In this document: positions 1 to 6,867 of the stretch, in pieces | Layout: each line of letters begins with the position of its first letter | Numbering within the stretch: the first letter of the stretch is position 1 | Source of the DNA: Flagellimonas chongwuensis | Lineage (GTDB): Bacteria > Bacteroidota > Bacteroidia > Flavobacteriales > Flavobacteriaceae | Reading direction: 5' to 3' | Length of the DNA: 64,000 nt | Assembly (NCBI RefSeq): GCF_013376415.1 | Contig: NZ_WYET01000001.1 | Location: forward strand, 496,001-560,000 | The notes under the pieces: generated by a model | The model's database searches: none | What the model saw: only the letters and a program-made list of their open reading frames with translations | Told to the model about the DNA's origin: nothing | Made by a program: the position numbers and the translations under genes

Positions 1-2
1 AC

Positions 3-116
3 CAATTACTGTCCCGAATCGAAATTGTATTTTTGGTGATCATTGGGATACTCTTTCTCATCATCGTTTTTTATCGTGATAAACCCAATATGGAATTGGT
101 GGAAGACGAGGCTTAA
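3..116 (+). CDS. C-terminal end of an unidentified membrane protein (partial)
   Basis: An open frame enters from the left edge and stops with TAA at 114-116. The 37 visible residues contain one strongly hydrophobic stretch (about residues 9-25, rich in I, L, V and F) followed by a short charged tail ending in VEDEA. This looks like a last transmembrane helix with a cytoplasmic tail. The stop overlaps the stop of the convergent Gre-like gene by 4 bp. Too little is visible to name the family. Confidence 0.6.
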   Translation, partial: QLLSRIEIVFLVIIGILFLIIVFYRDKPNMELVEDEA

Positions 117-571
117 TCTACCTCCAATATCTCATGTTGTTTACCATTAAAGGTAAATCGCTTCCCTTTTTCTTTTCCCAACAACAATTTGGCAATAGGG
201 GCATTTGTGGAAATACAGTACACAACCGTATTATTTTGGGTGAAAGCCCCAGCGGAAATAGCTAAAAAATAATGTGCCATACTGGTTTGTACCAAGGAGC
301 CCAGCCGTATTTTCTCCGAACTACCGTCAATATTGATTTTACGGAGAATACCGCGCGTAGTATCGATTTCCTGTAATTGTTGCCCGAGCTTTTCCTGTTC
401 CAACTGTACCATGGCCCTACCCGTCTCATGTTTGTCCCCTGCTGAACTTTTGGTTTCGGAGCCCAAGGATTCCTGTAGCTCCCCACTCTGTTTTTTAAGG
501 CGTTCCGAACGTTCGTTCACATAGTTCCAACAAAATTCCAATAGTGCTTTTTTCATAATTTGGTTATGCAA
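113..571 (-). CDS. GreA/GreB-like transcription factor
   Basis: A 152-residue protein laid out like bacterial Gre factors: an N-terminal helical coiled-coil hairpin (about residues 5-75) and a C-terminal beta domain (about 80-152). Residues near the hairpin tip read GDKHETG, so D and E are spaced as the acidic pair that Gre factors insert into the RNA polymerase secondary channel. Family knowledge therefore suggests a role in transcript cleavage or as a secondary-channel binder. Flavobacterial homologues are often mislabelled 3-oxoacyl-ACP synthase; no ketosynthase motif is present here. The frame starts at 571 and overlaps the upstream histidine kinase stop by 8 bp; the second Met, at 556, is also plausible. 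Overlap and orientation suggest co-transcription with the two-component system. Confidence 0.7.
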   Translation of the reverse strand: MHNQIMKKALLEFCWNYVNERSERLKKQSGELQESLGSETKSSAGDKHETGRAMVQLEQEKLGQQLQEIDTTRGILRKINIDGSSEKIRLGSLVQTSMAHYFLAISAGAFTQNNTVVYCISTNAPIAKLLLGKEKGKRFTFNGKQHEILEVD

Positions 572-1916
572 AGGTAAGTCGGAAAACAGTTTCCGAATCG
601 GGAACCGAACGTACTTGGATGCTCCCCCCGTGAAGTTGCATCACTCTTTTGGAAAGGCTTAGCCCAATTCCCGTACCTTCACTCTTTGTGGTAAAAAACG
701 GGACAAATATCTCGTCCATCACCTCAGGAGGAATACCGGGGCCGTTATCACGAATATCTATGAATTTGGAGCCGTTTTCATCAATTCCGGCAATCATTTG
801 TACTTTTCCTGCGTTTGTTGACTCTACCGCTTGCAAAGCATTTTTTCCCAAATTGATTAGTACTTGGGAAATTTGTTTCTCATCAATGTAAAATTCCAAA
901 TCCTCTGGATGGCAAACGGTGGCGAACTCACTTTCCCCATCCACCAACCTGGCCGACATCAGTACGTCGATTTTTTCCAGAAGGTCCTTTCCCTTGACCA
1001 ATGACTTGTTGGGTTCCGGTACGTGCAGTAGGCTTCTGTACGATTGTACAAAGTCCATCAGGTCGCCTCCTTGCTCTTTGATCACTTCCAGGCCCTTTAA
1101 GGTGTTTTTGATCTGAACCTCCTCCAGCTCCTCCATTGGGGTGATCTTGTCACCCTTTCGGTAATACTTTATGATGGAATCCGAAATGGAAGCGATAGGG
1201 GTAATGGTGTTCATGATCTCGTGGGTCAGCACACGGATGAGCCGTACCCAAGACTCGGTTTCTTTTTCGTCCAACTCTTTATGGATATCTTGTACCACGA
1301 CCAATTGTAAGGACTGTCCGTTCAACATCAACGGTGTGGACTTGAGTGCCAATTGAATTTGTTCCCGCTCATTGGACAATTGAAAGAGCTTTCGTTCAAA
1401 GGGATTGAAATTTTTAAATATCTGGTAGAGGTTTTCATCAACCTGCTTTAATTGTTTAATATGGTTCAAAGGAGTGTAATCCAATAATTTTTCCAAAGTT
1501 GGGTTGGCAAACAGGATGTGGCCTTTCTCATTATAGGTCATGATACCGATGCTCGCCTGTTTTAGGATTTCTTGATAGTACTGTTCCCGTATCTGGAGTT
1601 GCATGTGTACCTGTTGGATAAGGCCATTTACACGGTTTAAACTTTTGTTCAGCTCTTTGAAAGACTCAATGGTAACACCTTCTGGAAACCGAAGGGTGAA
1701 ATCCTCGTTTTTAATGGCATCGAAAAAATAGGCGATTTTGCGGTTGGTCCGGTTGATGAAGGTAATCAATGTAAATACCTGTACCACCAAAATAAGGACA
1801 AAGAGTGCCATGGCAAAATACCATTTATAGGACATGGAGAAAGCCATTCCTATGGCGGACAGCGTCAAAAAAATGACCCGAAGAATAAGTTGTATATAAA
1901 AATTTCTACTGGCCAT
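564..1916 (-). CDS. Two-component sensor histidine kinase, NtrB-like
   Basis: 450 residues. Two transmembrane helices (about 7-28 and 33-55) are separated by only a few residues, so there is almost no extracytoplasmic sensor domain. A linker/HAMP-like region and a PAS-like domain (about 110-210) follow. The dimerisation/phosphoacceptor segment has THEIMNT with His232. The ATPase domain has the N box (LINLGKNALQAVE), the G1 box DNGPGIPP and the G2 box GTGIGLSLS. By family knowledge it autophosphorylates on His232 and passes the phosphate to a response regulator; the partner is almost certainly the NtrC-type protein encoded just upstream with a 3-bp gap. The lack of a sensor domain suggests intramembrane sensing or signalling through a partner such as the adjacent ABC transporter (inference). 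Confidence 0.93.
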   Translation of the reverse strand: MASRNFYIQLILRVIFLTLSAIGMAFSMSYKWYFAMALFVLILVVQVFTLITFINRTNRKIAYFFDAIKNEDFTLRFPEGVTIESFKELNKSLNRVNGLIQQVHMQLQIREQYYQEILKQASIGIMTYNEKGHILFANPTLEKLLDYTPLNHIKQLKQVDENLYQIFKNFNPFERKLFQLSNEREQIQLALKSTPLMLNGQSLQLVVVQDIHKELDEKETESWVRLIRVLTHEIMNTITPIASISDSIIKYYRKGDKITPMEELEEVQIKNTLKGLEVIKEQGGDLMDFVQSYRSLLHVPEPNKSLVKGKDLLEKIDVLMSARLVDGESEFATVCHPEDLEFYIDEKQISQVLINLGKNALQAVESTNAGKVQMIAGIDENGSKFIDIRDNGPGIPPEVMDEIFVPFFTTKSEGTGIGLSLSKRVMQLHGGSIQVRSVPDSETVFRLTFA

Positions 1917-1919
1917 AGA

Positions 1920-3278
1920 TCACTTTTTTTTCAACTTATTGTAGAGCGTTTGGCGAGAAATACCCAATTGTTCCGCAGCTGCACTATAGTTTCCCTCGTT
2001 CTGCTCCAAGGCCCTGTTGATCATCTGTTGCTCCATTTCATTTAGGGTCATGGGTTCGCTATCCATGGATTGCATGGGCTTGGCATGCAGCAAAAAATCC
2101 GATGGTTTAAGTACGTTGCCGTCAGATAATATTACGGCACGTTCCATGGTATGTTGCAGCTCCCGTACATTTCCGGGCCAGGGGTATTCCATCAGTTTCT
2201 CCTGGGACGCCTGGTTCATTCGTAGGCCCGATTTATCGTATTTGTGAGCAAATTTTTTCAGGAAAAAATCGGCAAGCACCAAAATGTCCCCATCGCGTTC
2301 GCGAAGTGGTGGCACCTCAATATGAATGGTGTTGATACGGTACACTAGATCTTCCCGGAAGAGTCCATCGGCAACCATTTGTTCCAAATTGCAGTTGGTC
2401 GCACATATCAATCTTATATCCACTTGTATAGGTTTGTTGGAACCTACGCGTACCACTGATTTGTTCTGAATGGAAGACAATAATTTGGCCTGCATCTGCA
2501 ATGAAAGATTTCCGATTTCATCCAAGAACAAACTACCTTGATGGGCGGCCTCAAACTTGCCCGCTCGATCTTCCTTGGCATCGGTAAACGAACCTTTGGT
2601 ATGGCCAAAAAGCTCGCTTTCGAATAAATTCTCAGCAATGGAGCCCATATCCACACTTATAAAAACTTCATTTTTTCTGTTGGAAAGACGGTGCAGCTCA
2701 CGGGCTATCAATTCTTTTCCAGTGCCGTTCTCACCCGTGATCAGCACATTAACGTCGGTTTTCGCAACCTTGGCCACGAGGTTGAGCACAGAGGTCAGTG
2801 CTTTGGACTGGCCGATGATAAAATTACGATCCTGATTAATGACCTGTTTTAAATTGTTCTCCTTTTTCTTGAGGTTGTGTATTTCCTGCTTCGATTTTCG
2901 AAGTTCGTAAGCAGATTTCACCGTGGTCATCAACCGCTCGTTGTTCCAAGGTTTCAGTACAAAGTCAGAAGCCCCCTGTTTTAATGCCCTTACCGCCAAA
3001 TCAACGGCCCCGTAGGCGGTCATCATAATTACCGATGTGTTAGGGGACCTTTTTTTAATTTCGTTGAGCCAATACAATCCTTCGTTTCCGGTGTTGACAC
3101 CAGCGGAGAAGTTCATGTCCAACAATACAATGTCCATATCCTCAAGATTTGGAAAGGAAGAAATCTGGTTGGGGTTGAAGATGGTTTGAACACTTTTATA
3201 CTCAAACTGTAAAAGAATTTCCAGAGCACTCAGCACACTCTTATTATCATCGACCACTAAGATTTTGGCATCAATCAT
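1920..3278 (-). CDS. Sigma-54-dependent response regulator, NtrC family
   Basis: 452 residues in the standard order: receiver domain (about 1-120) with acidic residues near the N-terminus, phosphoacceptor Asp54 in VLLDMNF and a KP pair near residue 110; AAA+ domain (about 150-380) with Walker A GENGTGKE and Walker B SLFLDEIGN; C-terminal Fis-type helix-turn-helix ending in GISRQTLYNKLKKK. The sigma-54 contact loop reads GSFTDA rather than the classical GAFTGA. Once phosphorylated, such proteins bind upstream palindromes and drive open-complex formation by sigma-54 RNA polymerase. The gene is divergent from the TolC-HlyD-ABC cluster across a 204-bp intergenic region and precedes its kinase by 3 bp, so it is the likely activator of that cluster. 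Confidence 0.95.
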   Translation of the reverse strand: MIDAKILVVDDNKSVLSALEILLQFEYKSVQTIFNPNQISSFPNLEDMDIVLLDMNFSAGVNTGNEGLYWLNEIKKRSPNTSVIMMTAYGAVDLAVRALKQGASDFVLKPWNNERLMTTVKSAYELRKSKQEIHNLKKKENNLKQVINQDRNFIIGQSKALTSVLNLVAKVAKTDVNVLITGENGTGKELIARELHRLSNRKNEVFISVDMGSIAENLFESELFGHTKGSFTDAKEDRAGKFEAAHQGSLFLDEIGNLSLQMQAKLLSSIQNKSVVRVGSNKPIQVDIRLICATNCNLEQMVADGLFREDLVYRINTIHIEVPPLRERDGDILVLADFFLKKFAHKYDKSGLRMNQASQEKLMEYPWPGNVRELQHTMERAVILSDGNVLKPSDFLLHAKPMQSMDSEPMTLNEMEQQMINRALEQNEGNYSAAAEQLGISRQTLYNKLKKK

Positions 3279-3396
3279 TGGATAACAGTATTCAAATGGA
3301 CAGCTAAAACTAGTAATTGCTTCAATATGGTCTGCCTTACTGTAAAATATTTGGACATTTTTTGTACAAAATTTTTACACCTGTTTTATCTTGAGA

Positions 3397-3412
3397 ACAC
3401 TTTATCAAGTGT
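3397..3412. promoter_or_regulatory. Candidate activator-binding palindrome
   Basis: Perfect inverted repeat with 6-bp arms (ACACTT and AAGTGT) around a 4-bp spacer, about 70 bp upstream of the tolC-like start codon. Its size and position suit an enhancer site for the adjacent NtrC-type regulator. The function is inferred. Confidence 0.35.
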
Positions 3413-3440
3413 AACTGTCTGATAATCAATTTTAAAATAT

Positions 3441-3457
3441 TTTGGCATAAGAATAGA
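3441..3457 (+). promoter_or_regulatory. Weak candidate sigma-54 (-24/-12) promoter
   Basis: TTTGGCAT resembles the -24 element TTGGCAC, and GA occupies the place of the -12 GC ten bases after the GG. A start site near 3469 would leave about 14 nt of leader before ATG 3483. The poor -12 match keeps this tentative. The second TTTGGCAC box, at 3464-3471, matches -24 better but would place the start site inside the gene. Confidence 0.25.
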
Positions 3458-3482
3458 ATACAGTTTGGCACAGTAATACACT

Positions 3483-4817
3483 ATGAATCTAAAAATAAAC
3501 ATAACAACCTTTTTATTATTGGCTTCGTTCCTTGGGTTTTCCCAAGAAGTATGGACGTTGGAAGAATGTGTGGATTATGCCATCGAACACAACCTTCAGG
3601 TAAAGAATACCTCATACAACAATGAATCCAGCAAGGAATCTTATCGGCAGTCCATACGTGACCTGTTGCCATCGGTAAGCGGCTCTACCGACTATACTAT
3701 ACGATATGGTAGGTCTGCCGACCCCCAGACCAACGATTACGTGAACACGGAATTCTTCAGCAACAACTATTCGCTTAATGCCAGTTTGGACCTGTTCCGC
3801 GGTTTTCAAAAAATGAATTCGATAAGAGCGTCAAAATTTATTTATAAGGCAACCCAAGAGGACATTCTACAGGAAAAGTTCTTGTTGGCCTTTAGGGTGA
3901 TGAGTGCGTTTTACGATATCAAGTTCTTTCAAGGCCTAGTGAACAATACTTTGGAGCAGCTCGAAATTTCGCAGGCCAATTACGATTTGGTCGAAAAACA
4001 AGTAGAATTGGGATTGATGGCAGGGGCCGATCTTTACGAAGCTGAATCCAATCTTTTGGGGGATAAGTTTCTATTGACCCAGAACCGCAACCAATTGACA
4101 AATGCCAAACTGGTGCTTTTACAAGAAATGAACCTGATCGGCGCTACGGACATTGAGATCCAAGAAACCCTTGAAGAGACCTCACCCAACCAAGAAGTGA
4201 CCTTGGATTCGCTGTATCGGTCGGCCCGCGGATTTGTTCCCTTGGTAAAAGCACAGGAGTATCGTGTTTCCGCGGCCAAAAAGCAGATGCAGGCCACAAG
4301 GGGAGACCTATTCCCCTCTTTATCCCTTTTTGCAGGTTACGGAACCAGTTATTTTGAGACCAATGTGGATGAGGATGGCAATGTAATTCCATTTAAGACC
4401 CAGTTCAACGACAACCAATCCAAGTTTGTCGGTGCCCAGTTGAACATTCCGATTACCAATGGTTGGGCCAATCACTCCAGGGTAAAACAGCAAAAGATAG
4501 CTTACATGCAGGCAAAGAACAACCTTGAGATACAAGAGCAGGAACTGTTCAAACTGTTGCAACAATTAGTTCAGGACAACCGTGCACTCATTGCGGAATA
4601 TGAGCAGAGCTTACAAAAGGTCGATGCACAGGAATTGGCCTTCACCATAGCTCAAAAAAGATATGAAAAGGGATTGATCAATGCATTGGAACTGTTTCAG
4701 GCCAAGAACCTTTTCGGTGTGGCACAGAACGAGAACTTACAGGTGGGATTAAGGTTAAAAGTCAATCAAAGTACCATTGATTTTTACAGCGGTCTGCCCA
4801 TATTTAACATCAACTAA
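3483..4817 (+). CDS. TolC-family outer membrane efflux protein
   Basis: 444 residues with a typical signal peptide (about 1-20, hydrophobic core TTFLLLASFLGF, cleavage after SQ). The mature part is the outer-membrane-factor fold: long amphipathic, glutamine- and asparagine-rich helices with periodic heptads, arranged as two similar halves (about 25-230 and 235-440). The second half contains motifs such as RYEKGLINALELFQAKN that recur in this family. It should form the trimeric outer-membrane exit duct of a tripartite exporter. It opens the cluster and is followed after 8 bp by the adaptor gene, so co-transcription is nearly certain. Confidence 0.93.
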   Translation: MNLKINITTFLLLASFLGFSQEVWTLEECVDYAIEHNLQVKNTSYNNESSKESYRQSIRDLLPSVSGSTDYTIRYGRSADPQTNDYVNTEFFSNNYSLNASLDLFRGFQKMNSIRASKFIYKATQEDILQEKFLLAFRVMSAFYDIKFFQGLVNNTLEQLEISQANYDLVEKQVELGLMAGADLYEAESNLLGDKFLLTQNRNQLTNAKLVLLQEMNLIGATDIEIQETLEETSPNQEVTLDSLYRSARGFVPLVKAQEYRVSAAKKQMQATRGDLFPSLSLFAGYGTSYFETNVDEDGNVIPFKTQFNDNQSKFVGAQLNIPITNGWANHSRVKQQKIAYMQAKNNLEIQEQELFKLLQQLVQDNRALIAEYEQSLQKVDAQELAFTIAQKRYEKGLINALELFQAKNLFGVAQNENLQVGLRLKVNQSTIDFYSGLPIFNIN

Positions 4818-4825
4818 AATAAACC

Positions 4826-6076
4826 ATGGATATACAATTAGAGAAAAAGAAAGGACTTAAACTCAAGCATTACGGCTACATCGCTTTGGGCATATTGCTC
4901 TTGTTCGTTGGCTATAAGTTGATTTTTGCCAGCTCCATGTCCACCTTTAGGACAGAGAAGGATCGCTTGTCCATCTCCTCGGTGACCGCCGGCAAATTTG
5001 ACGACTACATAACCATAAATGGGAACGTGGCACCTATCGCCACCATTTATATGGATGCCTATGAAGGAGGCCGGGTATCCGAAAAATTGATCGAGGAAGG
5101 TTCCATGGTCAAGCAAGGGGACATTATTCTTAAATTGGAGAACATGGCCCTGTACGAGCAAATTTTGGCAAGCGAAAGCAACTTGGCCCTTAAACAGAAC
5201 GATCTACGTTCCACCAAACTTACTTTTGATTCCAGACAAGTGGAGGGCAGAAAATCCTTGGCCACTGCACAATACGATGTGCAACGCTTAAAACGAGCTT
5301 ACGAGCAGAACAAAGAACTATATGAAGAAGAATTGGTTTCCAAAGAAACATACCTAAAATCCAAGGAAGATTACGAATTGGCACAAAAACAATACGAAAT
5401 AGTAAAGTTACAGACCGAGCAGGATGATGAATTGAGAGAAACCTCATTAAGGGGACTGGATACGGACCTAGATCGTATGCAGAAAACATTGTCCATGGTC
5501 TACGAGCGGTTGGACCACTTGAACGTTCGAGCCCCGGCCGATGGCCAATTGGGCTTTTTGGATGCCGAGATAGGCCAGAACATTTCTCAGGGACAGCGTA
5601 TCGGCCAGATCAATGTACTGACCGATTTTAAAATCGAAGCGGATATCGATGAGCATTATATTGACCGTGTAAAGAGAGATCTTTCCGCTTCTTTGGAGCG
5701 AAATGGAAACGAGTACAAACTGCGCTTGCGCAAGGTGTACCCCGAAGTACGGAACGGCAGGTTTAGGGTCGATTTGGTTTTTGTGGACGAAAAACCCGAA
5801 ACCATAAGAGCAGGTCAGAGCTACAACATACGATTGCAACTGGGCGAATCCAACGATGCCATGTTGCTTCCCAAAGGAGGTTTTTTCCAAAGCACGGGAG
5901 GACAATGGGTGTTCGTGGTAAGTCCCGATGGCAATGAGGCCATTAAGCGCAATGTGCGATTGGGCAAACAAAACTCAAGATATTATGAGGTCCTTGAGGG
6001 TCTTCAGCCTGGAGAACAGGTCATTACCAGTAACTACGATAGTTTTGGCGATGCAGAACGGATTGTATTAAAATAA
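4826..6076 (+). CDS. HlyD/MacA-family periplasmic adaptor subunit
   Basis: 416 residues. A short cytoplasmic N-terminus, one transmembrane anchor (about 16-35), then a biotinyl-lipoyl-like half (about 55-105), a long alpha-helical hairpin (about 110-215, rich in K, E, Q and L), the second lipoyl half with APADGQLGFLDAEIGQNISQGQRIGQI, a beta-barrel domain and a membrane-proximal domain near the C-terminus (LLPKGGFF to EGLQPGEQVITSNYDSF). Adaptors of this family bridge an inner-membrane transporter and a TolC-like duct. It lies 8 bp after the tolC-like gene and 65 bp before ATPase 1. By context it serves the seven permeases downstream. Confidence 0.93.
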   Translation: MDIQLEKKKGLKLKHYGYIALGILLLFVGYKLIFASSMSTFRTEKDRLSISSVTAGKFDDYITINGNVAPIATIYMDAYEGGRVSEKLIEEGSMVKQGDIILKLENMALYEQILASESNLALKQNDLRSTKLTFDSRQVEGRKSLATAQYDVQRLKRAYEQNKELYEEELVSKETYLKSKEDYELAQKQYEIVKLQTEQDDELRETSLRGLDTDLDRMQKTLSMVYERLDHLNVRAPADGQLGFLDAEIGQNISQGQRIGQINVLTDFKIEADIDEHYIDRVKRDLSASLERNGNEYKLRLRKVYPEVRNGRFRVDLVFVDEKPETIRAGQSYNIRLQLGESNDAMLLPKGGFFQSTGGQWVFVVSPDGNEAIKRNVRLGKQNSRYYEVLEGLQPGEQVITSNYDSFGDAERIVLK

Positions 6077-6141
6077 TCCGCAGAAATGTAACAATGATCA
6101 AGAATGAACAGTCTTTAAAAAGCAATCAAACAACCATTACA

Positions 6142-6837
6142 ATGATAAAAATTACAGATCTTAAAAAAAGTTTCCGAACAGAAGAGGTGGAAACCTTGGC
6201 CCTAAATGGCGTAAACCTTAAGGTTGAAGAAGGGGAATTTGTGGCAATCATGGGCCCCTCCGGATGTGGAAAATCAACACTGCTGAACATTATAGGTATG
6301 CTGGACAACCCTACTCAGGGCAGCTATAATTTTGCAGGTCACGAAGTCGGCGGATTAAAGGAAAGTCAACGCACCCAACTCCGAAAAGGCAATCTGGGCT
6401 TTGTGTTCCAGAGCTTTAACCTGATTGATGAGCTCACCGTTTTTGAAAACGTGGAACTTCCTTTGATCTATCTTAAAATGAACAAGGCCGAAAGAAGAGA
6501 AAAAGTGCAGAAAGTGCTAGAGCGTATGAAAATCGCCCATAGAGAAAAGCATTTTCCACAGCAATTATCGGGGGGGCAGCAGCAAAGAGTAGCCATAGCT
6601 AGAGCCGTGGTTACCAATCCAAAACTGATCTTGGCGGATGAGCCGACCGGTAACCTGGATTCCAAAAACGGCATCGAGGTAATGAACCTGTTGACGGAAC
6701 TCAACCAAGAAGGGACCACTATTGTAATGGTAACCCACTCCGACCGGGATTCGCATTACGCACACAGGGTGATCAACCTGTTCGACGGTCAAATTGTGAC
6801 CGAAAGCCAAAACAAGCCCATGAAAAGTATGGTATAG
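6142..6837 (+). CDS. ABC transporter ATPase, MacB/LolD type (ATPase 1)
   Basis: 231 residues from ATG 6142, which fits the family N-terminus (MIKITDLKKSF); an in-frame ATG at 6094 would add an unconserved 16-residue leader. All motifs are canonical: Walker A GPSGCGKST (38-46), Q-loop FVFQSF (about 88-93), signature LSGGQQQRVAIARA (142-155), Walker B LILADE (162-167), D-loop GNLDS (170-174) and switch His199. ATPases of this group power MacB-, LolCDE- and FtsX-type mechanotransmission machines rather than classical pore transport. The first permease starts 30 bp downstream. This is the better-preserved of the two ATPases flanking the permease array. Confidence 0.96.
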   Translation: MIKITDLKKSFRTEEVETLALNGVNLKVEEGEFVAIMGPSGCGKSTLLNIIGMLDNPTQGSYNFAGHEVGGLKESQRTQLRKGNLGFVFQSFNLIDELTVFENVELPLIYLKMNKAERREKVQKVLERMKIAHREKHFPQQLSGGQQQRVAIARAVVTNPKLILADEPTGNLDSKNGIEVMNLLTELNQEGTTIVMVTHSDRDSHYAHRVINLFDGQIVTESQNKPMKSMV

Positions 6838-6867
6838 GAGTTTTTCATCAATCAAAAAATCAATCAC

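Larger units (their letters stand above)
3279..3482. promoter_or_regulatory. Divergent regulatory region between the NtrC-type regulator and the efflux cluster
   Basis: A 204-bp AT-rich gap between two divergent start codons. It contains a perfect 6-4-6 inverted repeat, ACACTT-TATC-AAGTGT, at 3397-3412, and a perfect 12-bp palindrome TTTTGTACAAAA at 3360-3371 that lies between inverted TGTAAAA and TTTTACA arms. Such dyads are the kind of site Fis-type activators bind. Two TTTGGCA boxes (3441-3447 and 3464-3470) lie close to the tolC-like start. No open reading frame is evident. That this region controls the efflux cluster is inferred from position. Confidence 0.5.

Noticed and set aside
113..571. 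3-oxoacyl-ACP synthase
   Set aside because: That label is common for homologues, but no ketosynthase fold or active-site Cys/His/Asn motif is present; the sequence fits a Gre factor.
3464..3479. Second TTTGGCAC box as a sigma-54 promoter
   Set aside because: The -24 part is perfect but the -12 part (TACA) is poor, and the start site would fall inside the TolC-like coding region.
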